Shown piece by piece: positions 24,501 to 36,633 of a stretch of 64,000 bases of DNA (position 1 is its first letter; every line of letters starts with the position of its first letter). The DNA comes from Dioscorea cayenensis subsp. rotundata (lineage: Eukaryota; Streptophyta; Magnoliopsida; Dioscoreales; Dioscoreaceae). Location of the stretch: contig NC_052479.1 in the NCBI RefSeq assembly GCF_009730915.1, positions 30,567,610 through 30,631,609 on the forward strand, read 5' to 3'. The translations under genes and the position numbers were made by a program. The notes under the pieces are model-generated. The model had not been told where the DNA came from, did no database searches, and saw only the letters and a program-made list of their open reading frames with translations.

Positions 24501-27500
24501 ATTAGAAAAAATGATCTACCCTACATCGACAACTCACTCAGACCACACATTAAGGAGCATGTCCCTCCCAGGGATGACATTTTTCAGCGGGCAAAAAGAA
24601 CAGAATCAGAAGCTTATGAAAAAGATCTTTAACATTTCAAAAAGGATATCACATAGAGTGATATAAAATCAGGAACCTGAACTCCCAAGGTTCAGGAAAG
24701 CAATTTGTTCATGTAATCTTGATTAGATGCTAAGTATACACACCCACAATTAACACCTAACAGCCAATGTAGGATTATTATCTATAGTTTAAGCCTCTTC
24801 CACAAGTACCAAATTACTTTATCATGTCTCATGTCTCCAGCAACTTCTTCGATGACTGATTATAGCTGAAACTAAATATTAGCAAGTTGGATGAGTATAA
24901 TCACTCGCAACTAGAACTAATCATACCGATATTTTATCAGCAATGGCTTCCCTTTCTTTGTCACTCAATGCACGGAACGCTCTACCCTCTATAAGATTTG
25001 GCTCTGTGGCACTGAATTCTGAATCTAAAATTCCACATTCCAAAGCTATGGCCTTAGCTGTCTGAAGATTATCTCCAGTGACCATGCGTACCTGTTTATC
25101 CATCAACAATAGAAGAAATCAGAAATACAGTTGCAGTGAAATGGTGTTATACAGTTATAGTTCTTCAAGCAAACGATATCAATTCAAATGCCCAAAAAAA
25201 GGCAAGATTGAAAAGAAATGATAGCCTCAGCACACATTTAAACTAATTTATTCATAGAAAACCAGCATAAATTACAAAAAAAAAATTATAAATAAAACTA
25301 ATATATATATATATATATAACTAAAACCAGCATGACAAAATGAGCTAGTATTTCTCAGGAAAAAGAAAGAAAGAAACAATAAAAAAAAAAGAGGTGCATG
25401 GTTACATGTATAAAACGTGAAAACATAAACATTAGATGCAAATATTTGACCATAACAGTGTCCCTCAAAGAATTTAAGAGAAGATCATCTTTCCAAAAAC
25501 CACCAACAGATAACCATTACAGACAGTAAATCAGAGAAGAGGAAAAAACGAAAAAGAAGAGGAGAAAGACAAAGAAAAGAACGCTATCACAAGTAATCAA
25601 CAGACCCCATTTGAAGGATGCATAACACCTTATACAACTAGCCAAAGTTGAAGCAGAAATCATTAATCAGTTATCATCAAACACCCTCTTGGTCATTCAA
25701 ATAATGAACATAAAATACAACCAGCTACATTTTATCCCAAGAGAAGTTGCAATACCTTCACACCCGCTTTTGTGCATAGTTGTACAGCATCTCTAACACC
25801 GGGCCGGCAAGGATCCTGCAAGCAAAACATATCCGTCAAGGTAAGACATTTAAATTGACTTTTGAAATTAAAAGATAAATATAATCAGCTTTGTAATGGT
25901 AATGGCAACCATTGCTATTGTTTGAACCTTGAAAAAGGTTGCAGAAAAAATAAAATATCCTGACAGATAATGAGGTCAAAGTTGTGTGCAGATTCAAACA
26001 TAGATAGGAAACTAACTAATAAAAATTGACTAGGTTATCATAGCAGAATATCATCACCTTTATTCCCACAATAGCAAGCAGAACCAAATCATCCTCAGGC
26101 AAGGACCACGAATCTCTCTCTTCCTCATTTGGAACCTTTTCCAATTCATACAATCTATAAGCAAATGCAACACATCGAAGGCTCTCAGCTGCCATATCTT
26201 CAATAAATCTTTTAAATGTGTCCATCTGCAACAGCTCAATGGATCATATCAACCTTCTGAACAACCCAAAAAAAAAAAAAAGAAGTTATACTAGACAGAC
26301 CAGATGTTTACCTTGTCATTCATTTTTTGAATCGAGCCATCAGCATCAAGCCAGCTTGTACATGCGGCAAGAACTATTTCAGCAGCCCCTTTCCAATGCA
26401 CATGAACTTCTGAGCCTCCCTGAAGTTACAAGTATATAAAAAGCGTGAAATCAAGCATCTCCAGATAAACAGATTGCTCAGAGAGGACAATTCATCCACA
26501 TGAAAACAGTGATAAGAAATTCAGATGGTATGATAGAAGAAGAGTTAAAGTCTGAGACCAATCTGAACTGCACACACGTGGTTTGGCTTTTGCTCATTAT
26601 GCAAAAGCTCATACTAGCACAGTGACTAGGTTTTGATTGATGCTTTAATAACTAGCCAACACAAATATCAAGATTAAAAAGTAAAACATCCAATCAAATA
26701 TATGAATGTCGACAGAATAACTTACAGGCAGAAAATTTGAATGCAGGAAAGGAAAGACATGAAGGAGTGAAAAAATTTAAAAGACAACCTCATGGCAACA
26801 GGAAATAGGTTAAAAAGAGCACAAAAACCACAAGGGGCAACAAACAACTCGAAGCAAGGGATTACAACAGCATACATTCATAAGACATAATACCATTGCT
26901 GAGAATAAAGGGAAGGTTTCTAAGTTACATGATCAATTGTGACAAACCAGATTTCAAAAAAATTTTGTTTGGTTAGCTTGCCTTCTACTGCTAGATCAGA
27001 AATGGCCTCGTAGTAAATACAGTGGATAAAAAAGCTACTAAATCAGAAAAGATCTAGGAAACCACAAGCATGACAATAAGAGGAGAAGAAATTACAAAGT
27101 GCAGACAAGTAAACAGCGTTTATTTTAACAAGTATATTTACCACATGGACTGCAACTCCACCCCGTTTTTTCTCCGAATTAAATGGAAACACATGAAGGA
27201 TGGAGGATTGTGATCTTGCATCATAAAACTTCATTCCCAGCTACCAAACAGAACCAAACATAGTCAGTTTTTTAATGAAATTAATCCAAGCAGGGATATA
27301 AGATCTACCTTGACACCCCATGAAAGAATAGCTTTCTCAGTAGGTGAGCCAGTAACTTCGATAGCTCCTCCAGTCTAAAAACATAGAAAAACAGCATTCA
27401 AAAGTATTAAAAAAAAGAAAGTCTTAGGCAAGTAAGCTATCCATCATTTGCATGATAACAGTATCAAACAAAATCTTTAAATGATAGCACATAGGAAGAT

Positions 27501-30500
27501 AGTACGCATGATAAACCACTTAAATTTCACCAAAATAAGGATTATTATTAGGTTAAGGTTGATATTATCATTTATGGTATAATAGTAGTTGCCATCATAA
27601 ACTATAAAAGAGTGACAAACATTTAATAACAACAACGTTGTTTTTTTTTCACAATATTATTGTAAAAAATAATAGAAATCATCCACTTATCTAAAATGCC
27701 AAAACAAGTAACCTTGCATCAAGAAAGAGATTGAAACTTGCATTTTTAGAATGACAGTCCATGAAATCCCCAATTAATACCAGATGACAAACATCATCCT
27801 AGATTGCACAGTATAATACTTTAAGTGACAAATCAGATGTATGATACTTTAAGTAACAAATCAAAGTGCCAATATTACCTCAGGAACAAACACATTGCCC
27901 GTTGTATTTTGTGCAATTCCTTCAATCAAAAGAGTTGATGCAGTAGAAGATAATTGTTCAGAGTTATCTGGAGGATCTATCTTCTTACCACCAACATAAG
28001 CTGCTACAACAGTCATCTACAATACCCAGTCAAGTTTCTCTAATTAAAATGTAAACATCTGAACGTAAAAAAATGCAACACAGAACATCAAAAAAATTAA
28101 AGCTAGCTTTAACTTGTGTTGTACTAATTCACCATGTGCAAAATGCTAAGCATATAACTTCTGATAAGTGAGGACAAATTTACAAATTTTATATACCTGA
28201 TTCAGGGTCAAAGTTCCAGTTTTGTCACTACATATTGTCGTAGCTGACCCCATTGTTTCACAAGCTGCAAGTCTTCGCACCTTTACAATATTAAACCATC
28301 AGAAGAAATACCACATAACATTGTCTTATAGAAGTCAAGAAAACAGCATACCAGAGCCTTGTCAGCCATCATCTTCCTCATTGAATATGCAAGCCTGAAC
28401 AAAAGAATTATTTGTTAATAGTTTTCAACCAAAGAAAAAAAAAACCCAGCAAATGTTGCTCAAAAAGTAATAGATACGTCAAAGTCACAGCCAATGGAAG
28501 TCCCTCAGGTACAGCAACCACCACAATTGTTACCTAACAAACAAAGTCATGCAGGTTTAGCTACTTTAAGTAAGAAAAAGAGGTAAGATCTGAGACAAAG
28601 AAACTTACTGCAACAGTCAAGACTTTGACAGCTCCATTTATCGCAGCTTTTGCACTCGTATGACCACTTACAAATTGAACGGACCCATCAGGATTCTTGG
28701 TGTGTCCAGTGAAGTATCTGCAACAATGGCAGAAATGAACAATTTACATATTGTGTCAGGTGTAGTACTTCCAAATAATATACAAAGGCATTGTTTATAT
28801 TCCATATACCATTAAATATTCATGATACATGAAGTCCTTGACATACCTAGCCAGAAGCACTATCAAAACCAAAACAGCAACAGTCAGTCCTACTATGCCA
28901 ATAAATGTAGCAACACCGTTCAAGCGCACCTTATCCATTAAAAAAAAAAAGATAAAAAAATAAGCCAAGTGAAAAGCACAATAAAGGGGCATATGACCAA
29001 AGCAGTTAACACAAATAACAGAAAATAACACAGACAAAAAAACCCAACCTGAAGAGGAGTTTCTTCGCCATTATCTTCAGATATGCTAGCCATCAATAAA
29101 CCCCATTCAGTGTTGATTCCCACAGCAGTCACCTAGACACCACAAAAAGGGTTTATAATATCTTAGCATACTAAACACTCATTAGGAGAAGTACATGGAG
29201 TTTATTTCTCATCAAATCAAGGTCAATTTATGAAAGTGATAAGAGTAAGAAACACATCCTGCCATCAGAACCAACTCAAGAAAATAACACTTACTGAGAG
29301 ACCAAATGGTCAAAAAAGGGCTTGCAGTGTTTCAAGTTAAATTTGTAAAATGTATGCTACGTCTTTTCTTCTCAGTTAGAAGACAGCAAAAACAAAGACG
29401 TTTTCCTTGTGCATGTAAGGCATCATAAATAAATTTATGGGCCATCAAGGAAACAATTGACAAGTAGGGATGTACTGCACACAAGTGCACATGCACACAC
29501 ACACACATTTGCTATAATGCCTTGGGCCTAAATTATGAGAAACAGAAAAGAAGAGCTCTGCGCATAAATGGCCCAGGCAAATCATAAATTTCAAACTCAC
29601 CAGCATTGTACCATAACCATCAGCAACTTTGCATCCTGACAACAAAAAAGGTGCCTTTTTATCCTTGTGAACCTGCAGGAAAAAGCAGCATGATACCAGT
29701 TCCCCGGCAATTTACAATGATGGTGGAAACAGCAGATTGGAAGAAGCTCACAATTTTGCTCTCCCCAGTCATACTTGATTCATCAATGGCAAGGGAATGT
29801 CCAGAGATTAGAATTCCATCAGCCGGTATCTAAAACACAGATTCAAAAATCCAAATCACTACAACTATATGCAATTGAAGAACTCGCACAAGGGAAACAC
29901 CCACATAATCCCCACCTACCTGGTCACCTATTTTTATAGGAACAATATCACCAACAACCAGATCAAATATTGACACCTCAACCCTTCTGCTTCCTCTTAT
30001 TACCTATATCAAAGATTTTGATAAGTCCAACCTGATAAATCTCATTATTGATGACCAAAGAATTCCAATAACATGCTCACGTTTGTATAGCACACACCTC
30101 CAACCTTATATTTCGCTTCTCATCATTCAGATTTTGGAATTGCAGTGATTGCCTGTAGTCGCTGACAGCTAAATGAAAGAAAAACAAGAAATTAAGAGAA
30201 CCAAAAAATGTATTGGTCAAATTGCTGACAATGACAAGAAACTTAAAACGAATTCACATAAATATGGCATAAGCTTTACGATCCAAATTCCAATAATTAT
30301 AATACTTTTTCCTGCTTTTAAAATCATATATCAGCAGTGCCATCACAATCCACATAGTTACCATTCATGACTTTCTTGGAACTCATGCATCCTATGAATT
30401 TAAGAGCAATTATTTGAAAGTGTGATCTTTTATCTCTTCATCTTCATTGGAGCTCACCATCAAATACCTAGGCTTCAACTAGAATGATTATCACATTTCA

Positions 30501-33500
30501 TATTATCAAGAATTTCTATACCCTAATGCATCTCAATCCCACACTAATCTCTTTGATGAGGAACACCACTTGTCCTATATGACAACTATGAGCTACCATC
30601 TTCATCATGTTAACAATATGACTATGCACTGATTGAACAAAATGAGCTCATAACCATTCATTTCAAAATCTCCCTTTGTGTGCTAACATAAATTTTTAAG
30701 GACGACCTGCTTTTTAGATATTTAAGGAGAAAATTTCAAGGACTATCAGAGTATGAGAACATCAATTTTTTAAGGATGAAAATTAACAATAAAAACTTAA
30801 ATTTCAAATCGAGAAATCTCAACAGGCGCAGGTGCAATCAGAGAACAATTAGCCGATTCGGATTTTAAAATTGCAATGAAAGAGGCAATAAATATTGTCC
30901 TTATTTCATAATAGACAATGTCTTCTAATAGTGCAATAACATTTTGTCCAAAACCAGGAGAGTAGATGAGATGCTTCAAGGAGCATGACAAAATTTACTG
31001 CTCTGTCATGAAAACAATAAATATATGCCATCCACAAGATCTTCTAGAAGGAAGAATGAATATGAGATGGTCAAGAATAATATTAGCATAAAAATGTTTG
31101 AACCTTGTACTCAACTCTGGTAAAAATAATATTCCCTGAAGTCCCCAAGACTGAACCTTTATGTTACCCCCAAAACATGAATAATTAGAGAACAATAAAA
31201 ACTTAAATTCCAAATCGAGAAATCTCAACAGGCGCAGGTGCAATCAAAGAACAATTAGCCGATTCGGATTTAAAAATTGCAATGAAAGAGAGAATAAATA
31301 TTGTCCTTATTTCATACTAGACAATGCCTTCTAATAGTGCAATAACATTTTGTCCAAAACCAGGAGAGTAGATGAGATGCTTCAAGGAGCATGACAAAAT
31401 TTACTGCTCTGTCATGAAAACAATAAATATATGCCATCCACAAGATCTTCTAGAAGGAAGAATGAATATGAGATGGTCAAGAATATTATTAGCGTAAAAA
31501 TGTTTGAACCTTGTACTCAACTCTGGTAAAAATAATATTCCCTGAAGTCCCCGTGACTGAACCTTTATGTTACCCCCAAAACATGAATAATTCAAAATTT
31601 CACCACAGTATTTTCAATATTTTACACTAGAAAAAAGTGTTTCACATTCAAACCCTTAAAGTCCATGTGAGCCCAAAGGACACTGCATGATAAAAAACGA
31701 CAAGGGACAGAATAATGATTTATATTCTAGGAAGGGACAAAATAATGAACTATATTCTAGTATCGTCCAAACCATCAGCTTCCAGAAAAGAATAAGAAAG
31801 CAACGCATACATTTTAACAAGAGAGAAAGGATCATAGTGTTATAATTATAAAGCATACCTGTCACAACTATAACAAGGATAACAGCGAACGCAATGCTTG
31901 CACCATCATACCATCCTTCTTTAATACCCTATAACAGGTGGATAAGCAAACAAAATATCATAAAACTAGAAGACAACAATGAAGTTGCTAAACGGTGTAA
32001 GATACCATGCATTATCTCTGTTGAAAATATAGTACCACATCGGTTGTGTGATAGAAATATAATGGGTTTATATATAGGTATAGGAGTTGAGCCACTAAGT
32101 CTTGAGACTTTGGTGTAAGACCCCTAAGCCCATATAGGGCCCACTAGTACCAAAAATATAAAAACCACTAGTACCAAAAATATAAAAATCTAACAATCTC
32201 TAAGATGGACATATAAATAAGCATGCAATAAAAATTATTGCAACGTGGTGAAGACAAGGAAAAGAAAGCTCAAATAACATACAGAAAATTTCTCGTACTC
32301 AATTGGCTTATCTGCTGACTAATAGACAATGCATTATCTCCAAGATATCAGTGAATGCCAAGGTTTCATTTAGAACAGTTTTTGCCTTCTATTTCTCAAG
32401 GTAAACAATGCAATTATTTTCTCACTTCTAAGCAAAACATACTAAGAAGTAACAAATAGCTACAGAAAAAATATCAGACTTCGGGGCTCTGGTGTTATAC
32501 ATATGCATATGCAGAAAGTATAAGATCCCTAACAACACCCACAGTGCACTCCCCTTGCAAACCCTTGCTTCAATCATCAATAATCCCAAATTTATTCAAC
32601 TAAAAATGGTACAAGCTAAAAAAACATTATGAGAAATCAGCTAAAAAGAATAATATGGCATATACACAATTAGCAGCATTGTTTATTAAAACTACTTATT
32701 ATTTAAAAGATATAGGCGACAAATTATTAAGTGAAAATATTTGAAAAGGATGAAATAACAACATTTATGATGCAATTAAGAACTCAAGCTCACCTCAGTC
32801 TTTATACCCAAAATCAAAGATATAACAGCAGCTATCATAAGGATTACTAGTGTTAGATCTTGCCAAGATTCCCACAGGAAAACCTACAAATGGAGGAAGA
32901 CTACATGGTCACATGAAATCACCAATTTCCTAGGAGTGGAACACCTTCGGCATCAAAGAGAATTACCCAGAAACTTCTGCCTTTCTTTCGGGGATATGTA
33001 TTTGCCCCAAATGCATTCCTCCTCCGTAACAACTCAGAATCGTCTCCACTTATTCCCTTATCTAAATTTGTCTTCAACAAATTTGACAGCCCTTTGACCT
33101 ACAGTACTCGAGATAATTAATTACAAATCAATACCAGGCCACAAAGAACATCAGGTGCATATCCTTAAATCAAGAAACTGTTACCCCTCCATATTCTTGC
33201 AAAGCAGAAAAATCATGGTCCCTAGTCATTGCAGTAAGTTGTTCCATTCCAATTCCATAATTACCAATAGGAAGGGCCGGTGTTCCACCAGAAGTACCTA
33301 CAGAAATATGCCACAACAGATACGAGCTTAGTTTAAAATGATTAAACTAAAAAAGTATAAGAATAACCCATAGAATTGGACAAAAGAAAAAGTGCATCAA
33401 CAAAATCATTGCTAATAATGTCAAAAAGGTGATAGAAACCAAAAAAAAAAGGAAAAAGGAAAAAATAATTTTTCTCAGCACCAGAAGTGTAACTCTTCCA

Positions 33501-36500
33501 CATATGCAAATTCATTTAAGATAATTATGACACCGATGAGCAGCCATGAAATATAAAATGAATTTCATATCAAATCAAGGTCAACACATACCAACAAAAA
33601 TAGAGAATGCCAAAGAAAAAGGTAAAATCAATATACTTCTCATTCATCAAGATGAACTGAGAAATGTAAACAAGTTCAGTCACAAAAGTCTTTGACCTCT
33701 AAACTGAGACTACAGAAATGAAAATAACAGCTAGCATATCACATTAAGTTTGACAGCATGTGTTGTTTGCGAGGCAACGAGAAACTGTCAAACTAACCCA
33801 TATACAAAAACTAGGAAACAAATGAACATTTCAAATGGCAAAAGTAAAGAGACTAAATAAAATTTACAACTCCATACATGGGAGTGAAATAATATAAAAA
33901 AGGCTACAAATCACCTAATCCGTAAGTGGACAGAAGAAATTTAAGACAGAAACCCACCTGGTCCTTCCTTCTCCCCGGCCTCCTTGAAAAGAAACGCAGC
34001 CTGAGATATCCAGAATTCCACAATCAAAAAACCAACCATAGAATAATACAAGGAAACACATAACAAAGTAGTCTCTATGAAAGCATCCAAATACCCGAAT
34101 CACTTGAGCATGTGCACGTATCTTCCTCCTTATTTGTTCCTTCTCTTCCTCTTTTTTCAAATCCAGAGTATATCGAAAACGGCGGGATGCATTCAACACG
34201 AGTGCTGCTTGCTATTCAAATGTAAAATATGAGCATATTCAGTCAATGCAATTTGTCATTTCTCCAGAGCGATAGTTTGTGCATACAAAGAACATAATTG
34301 AATGAAAGTTGCCTGTAAGATAAAGAATTGAGCTATTTGAATACTATAACAACTTGCAAGAACATAGAATCCCAATTTCTCTTCGTAAGATAAGGCAAAA
34401 GAGTATTGTATGTTCAAAAGCTTGACATCATAATCTGATCATCTCTTCTCAAGGGAGACAACAAGGAAAAGGATGTAGCATTACAAGAGGACACACGCGC
34501 ACGCGCACACACAATCACACACAACAAAATTGGACATAATATTTCACTGTATCAACCCTACTCTCAGAACAGAATATTTGATATGGGCAGATAATTTTCA
34601 GTTTAAAAAAATCATCAAATTTCTTCCTTCTCCTAAATCAGTTACAGAAGAAAGAACCAAGAAGGCAACAACTTGTTATGAAAGAATGAGTACCACTTTA
34701 CCAGCCTACAAAATTGTTCATAATGCAAGTAGCAACAACAATTGCCAGGGAAGAAGTATTCATTCTAAAGAAGTGATATAATAGTATGTATATTCCACTA
34801 TTGAGATGTTGGGTGTGTTTGGTTGGAGTTGAAATAAACTAGAATAAGTTGGGTTTGAGTTTTGAAAGTTACAATTAGTTCTAGAGGAAAACTTCTATCT
34901 AAACTTGAACAAACTTTTACTTAATTAATGTTTTTTAATAAAATTATTTTTCATTTAACAATTGATATTTATTAATAGTTTCTAACTTTTTCTTAGTAAC
35001 TAATAAACACAGCTTATTTATTAATAAAATTTTCTATAATTACTTATTAGTGTTTTTTAATGAAATTATTTTTTATTTAATAATTGACGTTTATTAATAG
35101 TTTCTAACTTTTTAATAGAAATTAATAAACACAGCTTATTAATAAAATTATTTTTCATTTAACAATTGATATTTATTAATAGTTTCTAACTTTTTCTTAG
35201 TAACTAATAAACACAGCTTATTTATTAATAAAATTTTCTATAATTACTTATTAGTGTTTTTTAATGAAATTATTTTTTATTTAACAATTGACGTTTATTA
35301 ATAGTTTCTAACTTTTTAATAGAAATTAATAAACACAGCTTATTAATAAAATTTTCTATAATTACTTATTCCTAATCAAAATTATCTCAAAGGTAATGAT
35401 TGGTTGGGGAGCAAGTTCAACCAAACACCACCTAAAGAAATATCCAATGTGAAACAATTTTATTACCAAAACATTCAGAAGATCAGGTAAAGGGCATTGT
35501 CCATTCAAAAGCTTGCCATTGTAATCCCCTCATCACTCATCTCAAGAGATATTGCAACCACAAGGGTTTAGCAGTCTGAGCCAAAAGATGATTCACCGTG
35601 CCACATTGCTAGTCTCACAAAACACCAGCGGGGAGAAAGTTGGTATGACCAGGAGATATTCAGTTCTCCATAAAACCATCTCATTTCTTCCCTTTATAAG
35701 ACCAGTTCATACAAGTAACATTTCACCAGCACCAGCTAAGTCTCATACTCTAATTTTTATTGATAAAATTTATTTTTAAAAAAAAAAGATAACAAGGTAA
35801 ACGGTGTTCAGCAAAGCAAGCAGCTGGCAGGCAATTCTTATGGAAAAACAGATCACTTATCTAAGCAATTAACCAAAAACTACTTCTACAAAGAGTTGAG
35901 AAAATGGGTGAAGCCTAACTCCGAAGAAATACTGAGATTCCGCTAACAGTGTATTGTTGTTATTACTAATAAGATCAACAGTATAACAAAACAACACTGT
36001 GCTTATCATTATTGATAAAGAATAATAAGAGGACCGACTTTAATCCCCAGAGACACCATTTTACCACCAAAACCTAGTTTGGAAATTACTAATCCTCAAA
36101 AATTAACATTACCTAAACAGCAAATGGTTTAAGAGTAATAAAAACCTGTCAACTTCCAAAACGTATATTTCAGTACCGCACCCGTCGAAAACCCAATTTG
36201 AAAACAGGACATTGACTCACAAGTCTACCATGAAAATTCTAGTTATTGGTCATAATCCATTAACTCCATTCACGAAGTTGCGCAACAAAAACAAAAAGCA
36301 CAACAAACACGAAAAGCATTAAACTCTTCCAAAACAAGCAAGAATAACTCACCTCCCGCATTGAACGCAACCCAAAGGAATCAAACGACTCCAAACGAAA
36401 AATCCAATTAACAAAATCTTAATTCAAAGTAAACGAAAAAACAAAGGAGATTTCAAATCACATACCCTCCATCTCCGGAGTCTTTCAATAGGAGCATTCT

Positions 36501-36633
36501 TGGAAGGGATATCAAAAGTATCCGACGAGGACTGAATCTCATCCCCTCCACCACCACCCCAGGAGCCACCCCGCTCCTCATCCCGCGGCCTAAAAGACCT
36601 CAACGGCGAAAAACCACTCCTTCGTTGCTCCAT
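21556..36633 (-). CDS. Autoinhibited Ca2+-ATPase, type IIB, ACA8/9/10 group
   Basis: Thirty-four exons spread over 15 kb give 1091 aa in one open frame; the last coding exon is 44 nt (21556-21599) and the first is 36466-36633. ACA pumps export cytosolic Ca2+; the ACA8/9/10 group is at the plasma membrane and is activated by calmodulin. The N-terminal autoinhibitory/calmodulin site is at about 48-80 ([19 protein letters not shown]). Motifs seen: TGES 317-320 (actuator), PEGL at 447-450 (TM4 calcium site), phosphorylation D490 in SDKTGT, KGA at 610-612 (nucleotide site), MVTGDN near 715-720 and TGDGTND 794-800 (hinge). About ten spans are expected; the late ones lie at [49 protein letters not shown] and [17 protein letters not shown]. 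The tail ends [10 protein letters not shown]. Length fits the group (about 1070-1090). Every catalytic motif is intact. Exons: 36466-36633, 34095-34211, 33958-34000, 33185-33297, 32967-33098, 32794-32883, 31859-31928, 30098-30168, 29920-30003, 29752-29829, 29601-29672, 29049-29132, 28847-28929, 28609-28717, 28478-28533, 28352-28394, 28197-28280, 27879-28016, 27309-27374, 27142-27240, 26312-26419, 26058-26225, 25756-25815, 24927-25091, 24150-24266, 23958-24056, 23735-23872, 23380-23480, 22710-22755, 22467-22601, 22174-22281, 21987-22078, 21695-21789, 21556-21599. Confidence 0.96.
24271..24565. repeat. 150-bp tandem duplication in an ACA intron
   Basis: ACATGAACTTCA followed by ATTCAGATGACCTA occurs at 24271 and again at 24421, exactly 150 bp later. 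The two copies also share ATTAAGTAAATTGCA and CCTACATCGACAAC. They differ at scattered positions, so the duplication is not very recent. The first copy starts right at the intron side of an exon's acceptor site. Confidence 0.85.
30786..31598. repeat. 406-bp tandem duplication in an ACA intron
   Basis: Two copies of about 406 bp, roughly 30786-31191 and 31192-31598, are nearly identical by eye. Shared landmarks include GAGAAATCTCAACAGGCGCA, TTTGTCCAAAACCAGGAGAG and CCACAAGATCTTCTAGAAGG. The period is 406 bp (ACTTAAAT at 30795 and 31201). Only scattered differences are visible, so the duplication is recent. It lies in the 1.7-kb intron between exons 7 and 8. Confidence 0.92.
32019..32195. mobile_element. 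Solo LTR, small TRIM-like LTR retrotransposon (fossil)
   Basis: A 177-bp segment starts TGTTG and ends TAACA, and is flanked on both sides by the 5-bp direct repeat ATCTC (32014-32018 and 32196-32200). It carries the phrase ACCACATCGG near its start, typical of plant TRIM and related LTRs, and a GC-richer segment with GGGCCCACTAGTACC near its end. A 25-bp internal direct repeat (CACTAGTACCAAAAATATAA) lies near the 3' end. No internal coding region is present, so this is a solo LTR left by recombination. It lies in an ACA intron. The intact 5-bp repeats suggest a moderate age. Confidence 0.8.
34811..35432. mobile_element. MITE-like TIR element with internal tandem repeats, ACA intron 1
   Basis: The left end GGGTGTGTTTGGTTGGAGTT and the right end, read in reverse complement as GGTGGTGTTTGGTTGAACTT, match at about 16 of 20 bases. 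There is no coding capacity. The core (about 34930-35370) is a tandem array: TTATTAATAGTTTCTAAC recurs about four times, roughly every 100 bp, in an alternating pattern that repeats every about 203 bp. No clean target-site duplication is seen. GTTTGGTTG termini occur in several plant DNA transposon groups, so the superfamily is left open. Confidence 0.7.

Noticed and set aside
29606-29833. Open frame on the plus strand antisense to ACA exons
   Set aside because: It begins with a non-ATG codon and is the antisense shadow of well-supported ACA exons.
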